Source: Deltaproteobacteria bacterium (GTDB lineage: Bacteria; Desulfobacterota; Desulfobacteria; Desulfobacterales; SURF-15). Taken from it: DNA of 64,000 nt. Positions 7,794 through 15,366 of the stretch are shown here, one piece after another. The position numbers and the translations under genes are program-made. The stretch is taken from contig JAFDFZ010000005.1 in NCBI GenBank assembly GCA_019309565.1, forward strand, positions 19,581-83,580, written 5' to 3'. Position 1 is the stretch's first letter, and each line of letters starts with the position of its first letter. The notes under the pieces are model-generated. The model was not told the DNA's origin, did no database searches, and saw only the letters and a list, made by a program, of their open reading frames with translations.

Positions 7794-9746
7794 ATGCAAG
7801 AATTCAAGACTATTGAGGTCACCACAGATCTTTTGATTATCGGCCCTGGGATGTCAGGAAGTGGTGCCTGCGTCGAGGGTGCTCATTGGGCCAAGGAAAA
7901 TAACGTGAAAATCACGGTTGTGGACAAGGCCGCCATGGAGCGAAGCGGCGCTGTGGCCATGGGCCTTTCCGCTATCAATCAATATACGGGTGATAATACC
8001 CCTATCGATTATCTAAGCTATGTCCGGCAGGATCTCATGGGCCTTTGCCGGGACGACCTGGTCATGGATATTGCCAGGCATGTCAATGGAACAGTTCACA
8101 TGTTTGAGGGATTCGGGCTTCCCATCTGGAAAGATGCAGAAGGAAACTATGTCCATGAAGGCCGATGGCAGCTTATGATCAATGGCGAATCTTACAAGGC
8201 TATCGTTGCTGAAGCCGCCAAAAATGCTGTTGGAATCGATAACATAATCGAGCGTGTTTTCATTGTGCAGCTATTGCTGGATAAGAACGATAAGAACAGA
8301 GTGGCAGGAGCCATAGGCTTCAGTGTAAGAGAACCCGAAATTTATGTGTTCAAGTTCAAGGCCTGTATCGTGTGTACAGGAGGCGCGGTTCACGTCTTCA
8401 GACCGCGATCAACCGGAGAGGGTCTCGGCAGGGCATGGTATCCCCCCTGGAACGCCGGGAGCACTTCTTATCTGACGACAACAGCGGGAGCAGAAATGAC
8501 ATCCCAGGAAGTCATATTTGTCCCGGCAAGATTTAAGGATGGCTATGGCCCTGTTGGGGCATGGTTTTTGTTGTTTAAAGCTGCGGCCACCTCGGCCACG
8601 GGTTTTAACTACATGGCCGAAGGACTGTCTGAAGGTGGAGAGCTTCACAACTGGCCGCCTTATGGAAAGGTCAAACCGATTCCCACCTGTCTGAGAAATC
8701 ACCTGATGATGATCGAGATGTTCAGGAAAGGTGAGGGCCCCATCCTGATGCATACAGATAAGGCGATCCAGGCTATTGCTGAAAAGGCACCGGATGAAAG
8801 AGCCAAAAAGAGGGAATTGAAGAAGCTTGAGGCCGAGGCATGGGAAGACTTTCTGGACATGACCATAAGCCAGGCGATTATATGGGCAGCCAAGGATGTG
8901 TTCCCCGAGAAGGGACCTTCTGAAATTATGCCGTCTGAACCTTATTTTATCGGCTCCCATTCCGGAGCATCCGGAGCATGGGTCAGCGGACCTGAAGATC
9001 TTCAAAGCGAAGAATCCAAGAGCGATTATTTCTGGGGTTACAACCGAATGACTACGGTAAAGGGCCTGTTTACGGCCGGTGACGGGGTTGGTGCTTCCAG
9101 CCACAAGTTCTCCTCTGGTTCCTTTACCGAGGGACGAATTGCGGCCAAGGCGGCTGTCAAGTTCTGCGTTGAGAACCCAGAGATGCCTGAAATCGACATG
9201 GCAGAGGTGGAAAAGCTGAAGGAAAAAATTATCGCTCCTTTAAAACACTATGAAGAGCATAAAAAATACACCACCCTGGGAACTGTCACAAAGAAATATG
9301 ATCTGCCCATTGAAGAGGTCAACCCGAACTATATCACACCCAAAATGGCCATGTTCCGACTTAACAAAATCATGGATGAATACGTTGCAGGCTGGGGCTC
9401 CCAGTATAACTGCAGTGCCACAACGCTTAACATTGCCCTTGATCTGCTGCAACTTCTCAAGGAGGATTTCTCCAAACTGGCTGCTCGGAACCTCCATGAG
9501 CTGATGCGGTGCTGGGAAAATATACATCGTACCCAGATTGCCGAGGCCCATACACGGCATAAGCTGTTCCGCGAGGAAACCAGATGGCCAGGGTATTATT
9601 ACCGCTCGGACTTCCCGAAAATGGATGAGGAAAAATGGGGCGATGTGTTCGTAAACTCTGTTTACGATGCTGAAAAAGACGAGTTTAAAGTATTCACAAA
9701 GCCCAAGCACAAGATCGTTGATATCAAAGAGGTTGTGGGCATGTAG
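7794..9746 (+). CDS. aprA: Adenylyl-sulfate reductase alpha subunit
   Basis: FAD-containing catalytic subunit of dissimilatory APS reductase, of the fumarate reductase/aspartate oxidase flavoprotein family. The 650 residues match family length. The dinucleotide-binding motif LLIIGPGMSGSGACVEG lies near residues 13-30, ERSGAVAMGLSAINQY follows, and the capping and substrate region includes FIGSHSGASGAWVSGPEDL and GLFTAGDGVGASSHKFSSG. The enzyme receives electrons through AprB, in this lineage from QmoABC, which is encoded 4.3 kb downstream rather than directly adjacent. sat (ATP sulfurylase) is not in the window. Two hairpins that look like terminators follow the gene. Confidence 0.98.
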   Translation: MQEFKTIEVTTDLLIIGPGMSGSGACVEGAHWAKENNVKITVVDKAAMERSGAVAMGLSAINQYTGDNTPIDYLSYVRQDLMGLCRDDLVMDIARHVNGTVHMFEGFGLPIWKDAEGNYVHEGRWQLMINGESYKAIVAEAAKNAVGIDNIIERVFIVQLLLDKNDKNRVAGAIGFSVREPEIYVFKFKACIVCTGGAVHVFRPRSTGEGLGRAWYPPWNAGSTSYLTTTAGAEMTSQEVIFVPARFKDGYGPVGAWFLLFKAAATSATGFNYMAEGLSEGGELHNWPPYGKVKPIPTCLRNHLMMIEMFRKGEGPILMHTDKAIQAIAEKAPDERAKKRELKKLEAEAWEDFLDMTISQAIIWAAKDVFPEKGPSEIMPSEPYFIGSHSGASGAWVSGPEDLQSEESKSDYFWGYNRMTTVKGLFTAGDGVGASSHKFSSGSFTEGRIAAKAAVKFCVENPEMPEIDMAEVEKLKEKIIAPLKHYEEHKKYTTLGTVTKKYDLPIEEVNPNYITPKMAMFRLNKIMDEYVAGWGSQYNCSATTLNIALDLLQLLKEDFSKLAARNLHELMRCWENIHRTQIAEAHTRHKLFREETRWPGYYYRSDFPKMDEEKWGDVFVNSVYDAEKDEFKVFTKPKHKIVDIKEVVGM

Positions 9747-9763
9747 TAAACGCTCCTTTCCGG

Positions 9764-9792
9764 CTTCTGGCACCGCGTTGCGGTGCCAGAAG
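9764..9792 (+). terminator. Strong hairpin after aprA
   Basis: A 13-bp perfect stem CTTCTGGCACCGC/GCGGTGCCAGAAG with a 3-base loop begins 17 bases after the aprA stop. There is no T run, so it may protect the 3' end or slow transcription rather than terminate alone. Confidence 0.6.
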
Positions 9793-9839
9793 CATTTATG
9801 TGATCATAGACAAACAACAACCAAGAAAGGCTTTCTCAT

Positions 9840-9886
9840 ACAGCCGCATAAATGTTAGAGCATTATGCGGCTGTTGTGTTTTCTTA
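9840..9886 (+). terminator. Rho-independent terminator of aprBA
   Basis: ACAGCCGCATAA (9840-9851) pairs perfectly with TTATGCGGCTGT (9863-9874) and is followed by TGTGTTTTCTT. This is the likely end of the aprBA transcript, and it separates aprBA from the genes between it and qmoABC. Confidence 0.75.
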
Positions 9887-9928
9887 AAGTCAGCATTATA
9901 TTGAGATGAAACTAAACCTCGCTGAGGG

Positions 9929-10228
9929 GTGACAAGTCTATTACATTACCATACCGAAAGGCTTAAAATAGTGACCCCAAAGGACAGGAACCACGATTAC
10001 AATGAAAGATGGTTTCAGGAGGGCTACAGAAAGGGGGCTCTGTTTGCTCAGCATGAGGCGGATTTTGAAGAACTGGCTGCAATTTACAGAGCCAAGGGAA
10101 TTCCCACCAACTGGGATATTTTCCGGGCTGAAATTTTAAATACGTACCTTGGGGAAAAGAACTTTGATTTTTCGTCATATGAGGCGGGTTTTGTCAAAGC
10201 GTGCATTCAATTTTTTGAAAAAATTTAA
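9929..10228 (+). CDS. Hypothetical protein, 99 residues
   Basis: I do not recognise this protein. The part from about residue 24 (YNERWFQEGYRKGALFAQHE) looks like a compact helical domain with many aromatic and acidic residues and ends in FVKACIQFFEKI. No cysteines suggestive of metal binding are seen apart from one. The start is uncertain: GTG 9929 directly follows GAGGG, which is very close, and GTG 9970 is an alternative. It ends 20 bases before the SEC-C/HEAT gene on the same strand and is probably co-transcribed with it. Confidence 0.6.
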   Translation: MTSLLHYHTERLKIVTPKDRNHDYNERWFQEGYRKGALFAQHEADFEELAAIYRAKGIPTNWDIFRAEILNTYLGEKNFDFSSYEAGFVKACIQFFEKI

Positions 10229-10248
10229 TTATATAGGGAGAATTTAGA

Positions 10249-11553
10249 GTGAACAAGCAGAAGAAATTGATGTTCGATGCCATATCAGAGGAACAGATCA
10301 AGCCCGTATTAGAACTGCTTCAAGGGGGAGATCCGGACCTGATCGCTAAAAATGCGGGGATTTCCAAAGAAAGACTGTTTAAGCTGCGTGATGAACTGCT
10401 TGCCAGAGCGGAACGACAGAAAGCTGCAGAACAACCAGTTGCCCCTTTAAGGAAAGTTGGAAGAAACCAACCCTGTCCTTGCGGCTCGGGGAAAAAATAC
10501 AAGCATTGCTGCATCGAGAAACATGAAGCAGCAAAACAATCGAGCGACTCCTCGGAAGTAAAACAAATCAAGGCCAGGGAAAAAGAGCAAAAACAGCTGA
10601 TTGACGGCATTGATAAAGCTTTCGGTCTGCTTGCTTCCGGCCTGTATCACGAGGCGATCCGATCGGCCTCAAAACTGCTCAAACGATATCCTAATGAAGA
10701 CCGGCTTCATGATATCGTTGCCAGCAGTTATATGTATGCCAAAGAATCCGAGAAGGCCATCGAGATCTGCAGGTGCCGGTGGGAGACGGCCAAGTCGGAA
10801 AAGGCGTACTTCGTTGAACACGGGCGGTATCGAGATGCAGAAGTGGATAAGCCGGCCTTATCTTATTATTATCCGCCAATGACATGGTTGCAGAAATTAT
10901 GGGTAGCTTTGAAGTATAGAGATTACCAGGCGCTGTACCCTGAGAGTGAAGATCCCGATATTGTTTCATTGATAAGCACACTTCAAACCGCGGATAATCC
11001 GATTAGCTTTCCTGAAAAACATTCAAGGGGTCTTGAAATAAGAAAAACCGCTTTAAAGGCGACCATAGACAGGCTGAAGGCTATCGGCCCGCAAGTTGTT
11101 CCTTACTTGTTGCCACTGGCCTGTAAATATTCCTGGACAGGGCTTTTTGTGCCCGAGATTCTTTTCAGTTACAAATCGGAACTGGCTATCCGCAGCCTTA
11201 TCGACATATCGATGTTCGGTTTTGCATATGCCTCAGGCGCAAGCCTCCATTATTTAGAACAGCTTGGTGAAGAAGTCATACCTTACATCGAGGAAGCTTT
11301 TAACAAAGAGAGAACTTTCGATCCCATTAAAACGGGAATTGTATCTGTGCTCGGCAATGTTCGGGTTCCTGCTGCCTATGAGCTTCTGCTGCGGCTTCTT
11401 GACCATAATAGCCCCCATATCGTCAACTGGGCGGGAGACGCACTCGGCAAATTCAATAACCCCCGGGCTCTTCCCGCCATGGTCGCTGCCAATAAGAGAA
11501 TAGGGGGAGAGCAGATGATCGATGCTGCTATCCAGAAGTTAAAAAACCTGTAA
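10249..11553 (+). CDS. SEC-C motif protein with HEAT-like repeats
   Basis: A 434-residue protein. Residues 1-60 are helical, then a SEC-C zinc-binding motif KVGRNQPCPCGSGKKYKHCC lies at about 65-84, the same motif that ends SecA and binds zinc. A charged linker is followed by a TPR-like stretch (about 115-170), and the C-terminal 200 residues contain HEAT-like repeats (VVPYLLPLACKYSW, VIPYIEEAFNKE, AAYELLLRLLDH, ALPAMVAANKR). The SEC-C motif often tethers proteins to ribosomes or partner proteins; the HEAT part suggests a protein-binding scaffold. No catalytic motif is visible. The start is GTG, with AGGGAG shortly before. It opens the cassette between aprBA and qmoABC. Confidence 0.8.
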   Translation: MNKQKKLMFDAISEEQIKPVLELLQGGDPDLIAKNAGISKERLFKLRDELLARAERQKAAEQPVAPLRKVGRNQPCPCGSGKKYKHCCIEKHEAAKQSSDSSEVKQIKAREKEQKQLIDGIDKAFGLLASGLYHEAIRSASKLLKRYPNEDRLHDIVASSYMYAKESEKAIEICRCRWETAKSEKAYFVEHGRYRDAEVDKPALSYYYPPMTWLQKLWVALKYRDYQALYPESEDPDIVSLISTLQTADNPISFPEKHSRGLEIRKTALKATIDRLKAIGPQVVPYLLPLACKYSWTGLFVPEILFSYKSELAIRSLIDISMFGFAYASGASLHYLEQLGEEVIPYIEEAFNKERTFDPIKTGIVSVLGNVRVPAAYELLLRLLDHNSPHIVNWAGDALGKFNNPRALPAMVAANKRIGGEQMIDAAIQKLKNL

Positions 11554-11575
11554 GCAAAGAAATCTTTTCTCTTTC

Positions 11576-11589
11576 GTCAGCCGGCTGAC
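11576..11589. terminator. Palindrome between convergent genes
   Basis: GTCAGCCGGCTGAC is a perfect 14-base palindrome 22 bases after the SEC-C/HEAT gene and 23 bases before the end of the convergent zinc-ribbon gene. It may act as a bidirectional terminator stem, but no T run is seen on either side. Confidence 0.3.
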
Positions 11590-11612
11590 CGGCCGAGTAT
11601 GATTCCCGGCTT

Positions 11613-11873
11613 TCAAACACTATGGCCGATTTTCGCCCTGAATGCTGAAAATTTGGGGGATTTTCGGATGTGACTCTTAACCAATTTCAGGGTGGCTTCA
11701 CTGTCACAGATAATTTGATTACAATGACATCTTCTGTTGCATTTTTCACAGAAGTAATCCTCCTCAAGAGCATTGCCACAAGCACAGTAAGGCCTCATGA
11801 CAAGCGAGCCATTTTCGATCGCAGCCTTATAGTAGTCGCTGGGAGTGGCGTTTTTTTCGATGATGGTGGTCAT
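11613..11873 (-). CDS. Small cysteine-rich (zinc-ribbon-like) protein, 86 residues
   Basis: No family recognised. The middle carries CACGNALEEDYFCEKCNRRC and then HCNQIIC, a dense set of cysteines in CxC, CxxC and CxxxxC spacing that looks like one or two zinc-ribbon knuckles. An N-terminal helix and a basic C-terminal tail (SHIRKSPKFSAFRAKIG) flank it. The start is supported by AAAGGA about 8 bases before the ATG. It is divergent from the zinc-ribbon gene at 11993. Confidence 0.65.
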   Translation of the reverse strand: MTTIIEKNATPSDYYKAAIENGSLVMRPYCACGNALEEDYFCEKCNRRCHCNQIICDSEATLKLVKSHIRKSPKFSAFRAKIGHSV

Positions 11874-11992
11874 GTGTTTGATCCTTTCTTTTTTATATGG
11901 TTTAATAAATCACCTGCCGGCTTCAGCCGGTAGCTTTTGTAAAACTCTTCAATGAAGAAATCAACCTTCTTTCTATGAAAGGAGAAAAGACA
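11874..11992. promoter_or_regulatory. Divergent promoter region between two zinc-ribbon genes
   Basis: 119 bases between two divergent small genes. It contains a near-perfect hairpin CTGCCGGCT-TC-AGCCGGTAG (11914-11933) followed by CTTTTG. It may be an operator or a 5' leader structure for the plus-strand gene. Confidence 0.3.
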
Positions 11993-12259
11993 ATGACAGA
12001 TGCCAAAACACCGCAGTGTCCCCACTGCCATCAGGAGATGAAAAAATGGCGTGTTCCCATAGGCTCTACGTGGGCACATGATTTTTTCTATGTTTGCTTC
12101 AATGACGGCTGTCCGTATTTTGTAAAAGGCTGGGAGCATATGTGGAAAAATCAGGCAATCAGAGCCTCTTACCGATGCAAGATGGACCCTGAGACAAACA
12201 AGTGTTCTCCGCTTCCGGTCTGGTCCTATGACGCCCTGAAGAACGATATTATCCCGTAA
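11993..12259 (+). CDS. Small zinc-ribbon protein, Ogr/Delta-like, 88 residues
   Basis: The sequence opens with a zinc ribbon, CPHCHQEM near residue 8 and CFNDGCPYF near residue 35, then an aromatic-rich stretch (GWEHMWKNQ) and a C-terminal region with one more cysteine pair. This two-knuckle plan resembles small Ogr/Delta-type zinc-finger proteins. The function is unknown. The start is ATG 11993, since AAAGGAG lies 8 bases before it; an ATG at 11975 lacks such a site. It is divergent from the cysteine-rich gene at 11613-11873. Confidence 0.7.
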   Translation: MTDAKTPQCPHCHQEMKKWRVPIGSTWAHDFFYVCFNDGCPYFVKGWEHMWKNQAIRASYRCKMDPETNKCSPLPVWSYDALKNDIIP

Positions 12260-12274
12260 CGCATGAGTGACTAT

Positions 12275-13030
12275 TTAGCGGTTGCACAGCGTCACGGTTC
12301 TATCGCCGAATAATGCAAATCGAAGCCAGCGAAATGCAAACTTCAGCAGTTCTATATCATCGCCTTTAAGTCGTATCTGGAGCTCATGGGAAATGTAAAA
12401 TCTATCAAGGAATGTTGTTTCAAATACGAAACGCCTGAAATCGTCCACACTGTAGCATGCCATATAAAACATCTTAAGTTTCTGATCACTCAGTGTGTTA
12501 ATTGTTCTTATATGACAGCCCGCTATGATATCCTGAAAAAGGTCATTCATGTAATTATACTCGCAAAGCCCCTGGTCCATAATCCACTGCCGAAGTGTCC
12601 ATTTTTTACCTTCATTCCATCCCATACAGTGGGATTCGGCTACAAGAAAATAAGATTCACCCGCCCGAAGCCCTTCATGGACCTTTAATGCTGCTCGTCC
12701 CAGTGGATAAATACGACAGGCGCCAGGCCGATCCTCATATACACTGCATCCATTGGCGGTCACGAAAGGACACCGATGCGATTCGTCGGTGTTCATCTTA
12801 AGTTTGATTACCGGCATGCCATATGATTGCTCAACAGAAGCGGCCGTATATTTTTCCAAAAAGGTATCCGACGATAGACCAAGCCTTGCCTTGAGACGTA
12901 CAACATCATACGGCGTTAAAACAAGTTCAAGGTCAGCACAGCATTTAGTGAAGCAAGGAAGCGATTTATGACAGGCGAACCTGAAGGTCCCTTCTTGGGG
13001 GAGGGGACTTATCTTTGTTTCGTGGTTCAT
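12275..13030 (-). CDS. YkgJ-family cysteine-cluster protein (second copy)
   Basis: A 251-residue protein with the YkgJ pattern: FACHKSLPCFTKCC at the N-terminus, CPFVTANGCSVYEDRPGACR near residues 87-106, and a later cysteine in ESHCMGW. In this family these cysteines are thought to bind zinc or an iron-sulfur cluster. The C-terminal half (MFYMACYSVDDFRRFVFE) is shared with the neighbouring paralogue. Its ATG overlaps the TGA of the upstream gene (ATGA at 13027-13030), so the two are translationally coupled and their products may work together. Confidence 0.85.
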   Translation of the reverse strand: MNHETKISPLPQEGTFRFACHKSLPCFTKCCADLELVLTPYDVVRLKARLGLSSDTFLEKYTAASVEQSYGMPVIKLKMNTDESHRCPFVTANGCSVYEDRPGACRIYPLGRAALKVHEGLRAGESYFLVAESHCMGWNEGKKWTLRQWIMDQGLCEYNYMNDLFQDIIAGCHIRTINTLSDQKLKMFYMACYSVDDFRRFVFETTFLDRFYISHELQIRLKGDDIELLKFAFRWLRFALFGDRTVTLCNR

Positions 13031-13830
13031 TTGAACCGGAGTTGTTCTTTTTTGGCTTTTATCACCTCTGGCTTTAGTTTAAGCACATGTTGGCCCAACA
13101 GCCCGTATTCGAGCCATTTCATGGCAAACCTATATAATTCAAGGTCATCATACTTCATTTTTTCTACTGTTTCTGGATCTGTTTCGAAAAGCTGCAGAAA
13201 TTTGCTTTCAAAAACGAACCTCCTGAATCTATCCAGGTCATAGCATGCCATGTAGTACATCTCCTGGATTTTTTTGTTGACAATTTTCTGGCTGGAAAAA
13301 AGTTCGCTCATAGTAATTTTCTTTATAAGCTGCTCCATTTCCTCATAGACAGGAATCCCCTGCTCTTTTTTCCACTCTGTCACGGTTACGACCTTGTCTT
13401 CGGAAAGACCACGGCAGAACGGAATATTCATGATAGAATAATATTTTTTGCCTGCCCTTTCGGTGATCTTGGTGGTTTCAGGCTGCAACGGATAGATACG
13501 ACAGGACCAGGGGCGATCCTGATAAATAGTGCACCCGTCCGGTGTTACAAAAGGACAGCTTTTTTGTTTGTCGTCGTTCATCTTCAAAACAACGATTGGT
13601 AACCCCAAATCGCCGATAAGCGTTACGGTATATTTGTGTAAAAACTCTCCAGATGAAACACCAAGTGCTGTTTTTATACGAATGATATCATAGGGGGTTA
13701 GAAAAATGGTGGTATCATGGCAACACCGAGTGAAGCAGTCCAGGGTGTTGTGGCAAAAAAAACGGAAATTATCTTCAGGCTTCAGCACGTTAAGCCCGCT
13801 TTTACTGATTGTACCGGTATGTGTGTCCAT
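13027..13830 (-). CDS. YkgJ-family cysteine-cluster protein (third copy)
   Basis: A 267-residue paralogue of its downstream neighbour: FFCHNTLDCFTRCCHD, then CPFVTPDGCTIYQDRPWSCR, then FCRGLSEDK and MYYMACYDLDRFRRFVFE. The two align along their whole length by eye, with the cysteines conserved, so they arose by duplication. The gene lies divergent from qmoA with a 246-base gap. A role in handling metal or protecting Fe-S enzymes of sulfate respiration is a guess from neighbourhood only. Confidence 0.85.
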   Translation of the reverse strand: MDTHTGTISKSGLNVLKPEDNFRFFCHNTLDCFTRCCHDTTIFLTPYDIIRIKTALGVSSGEFLHKYTVTLIGDLGLPIVVLKMNDDKQKSCPFVTPDGCTIYQDRPWSCRIYPLQPETTKITERAGKKYYSIMNIPFCRGLSEDKVVTVTEWKKEQGIPVYEEMEQLIKKITMSELFSSQKIVNKKIQEMYYMACYDLDRFRRFVFESKFLQLFETDPETVEKMKYDDLELYRFAMKWLEYGLLGQHVLKLKPEVIKAKKEQLRFK

Positions 13831-13968
13831 TGTTGTCTGTTCTCCCTTTAAAACATCAAGTTGAATTTAAGTTATACACTATTTTCATTCTTGACAAGAA
13901 AAATTTAGGCTGATAGTTAATTACCTTTTTAATTTTCACGAAATAATTTTTGAAAAAATGTCCTGTCG

Positions 13969-13990
13969 CAGGTGAGATTCACCTGTTTTC
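13969..13990 (+). promoter_or_regulatory. Hairpin with T run in the qmoA upstream region
   Basis: CAGGTGA-GAT-TCACCTG is followed by TTTTCT. It lies about 90 bases before qmoA, with no plus-strand gene directly upstream. It could be an attenuator in the qmo leader or an operator. Confidence 0.3.
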
Positions 13991-14076
13991 TAATGCGGAC
14001 ATCATCCGATACTTATGATACATAATGATACTAAAACGATTTCCCGAATGAAACGAATAAAGCACGGAGGAATGTC

Positions 14077-15363
14077 ATGACGCAAGACAAAACAGCTCCA
14101 ACCAGCGAGATCATTTTGGTTGTTGGTGGGGGAATCAGCGGTCTGACATCGGCTCTGGAAGCTGCCGAAGTCGGCTATGAAGTATTTTTGGTGGAAAAAG
14201 AAGCATCGCTCGGTGGTAGAGTCGCGCAACTGAACAAATATTTCCCCAAACTGTGCCCGCCGACCTGCGGGCTGGAAATCAATTTTCGAAGAGTAAAGGA
14301 AAACCCTCTGATCAAAGTCTTCACATTGACGGAGGTTGAAAAAGTCGAAGGTGGTCCTGGTAATTATCATGTGACCTTAAGAATCAATCCTCGATATGTA
14401 AATGACAATATAACAGGCTATGACGATTTGGAGGAAAGCCTGCAAACTGAGATTCCCAACGAATTCAACTTAGGCATCAATACCACCAAAGGGCTTTACG
14501 TTCCCCATGAAATGGCATTCCCGTATAAGTATGTAATCTCTCCCAAAATAATCGGCACCCGCGATGCCGATCGCATCAAAGAGGATCTGCCCGAGGGGGC
14601 CGTTGACCTGGAAGCTCAACCCAAGACCATGACTGTAAACGTAGGTGCCATTATCTGGGCTACCGGGTGGGTTCCTTACGACGCAACCCGGATCGACAAT
14701 CTTGGTTTCGGCAAATTTGACAACGTCATCACCAACATGATGATGGAACGATACGCATCACCCAGCGGCCCGACTTGTGGCAAAATTTTCAGACCCTCTG
14801 ATAAGAAGGCACCCCAAAGCGTTGCATTTGTCCAGTGTGCCGGGTCACGGGATGAGAATCATCTTCCCTACTGTTCATACATTTGCTGTATGGCCTCTTT
14901 GAAACAGGCCACTTACATCAGGGAGCAGCACCCGGATACCAAAGTTTATATTTTCTATATCGATTTGAGAACCCCCGGCCAGCGGTACGAAAAATTCTAT
15001 AAACAGATAAAAGAGGATGAAAATATCTTTTTCATAAAAGGCAAAGTGGCCGAGATAACCGAGCACCCGGATTCTAAAAATCTTACCGTTGTTGCGGAAA
15101 ATGCGGTTACAGGAGAAAAGATTCATCAAACCGTTGAAATGGTCGTTCTGGCTACAGGCATGCAACCCACTGCCAAAGACAATCCGCTTCCCGCAGATCT
15201 ACAATATGATGAAAACGGTTTTATCGTCAACAACCTCGATAAAGGCGGCATGTTCGCTGCCGGATGCGCCAACAAACCCCTTGACGTGGTGTCATCTAAC
15301 CAAAGTGCCACCGGCATGGCATTAAGAGCCATTCAAACGCTGGTGAATCGGCAGGAGGGATAA
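14077..15363 (+). CDS. qmoA: Quinone-interacting membrane-bound oxidoreductase subunit A
   Basis: Soluble flavoprotein of the Qmo complex, which passes electrons from menaquinol to APS reductase. The 428 residues are related to heterodisulfide reductase HdrA. The FAD motif VVGGGISGLTSALEAAE lies near residue 13, followed by EKEASLGGRVAQLNKYFP and the cysteine pair CPPTCG. A CAGSRDENHLPYCSYICC cluster, shared with HdrA, lies near residue 248, and a second nucleotide-binding region follows (VVLATGMQP). GGAGG precedes the ATG. qmoB follows after 3 bases. Confidence 0.96.
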   Translation: MTQDKTAPTSEIILVVGGGISGLTSALEAAEVGYEVFLVEKEASLGGRVAQLNKYFPKLCPPTCGLEINFRRVKENPLIKVFTLTEVEKVEGGPGNYHVTLRINPRYVNDNITGYDDLEESLQTEIPNEFNLGINTTKGLYVPHEMAFPYKYVISPKIIGTRDADRIKEDLPEGAVDLEAQPKTMTVNVGAIIWATGWVPYDATRIDNLGFGKFDNVITNMMMERYASPSGPTCGKIFRPSDKKAPQSVAFVQCAGSRDENHLPYCSYICCMASLKQATYIREQHPDTKVYIFYIDLRTPGQRYEKFYKQIKEDENIFFIKGKVAEITEHPDSKNLTVVAENAVTGEKIHQTVEMVVLATGMQPTAKDNPLPADLQYDENGFIVNNLDKGGMFAAGCANKPLDVVSSNQSATGMALRAIQTLVNRQEG

Positions 15364-15366
15364 TCC

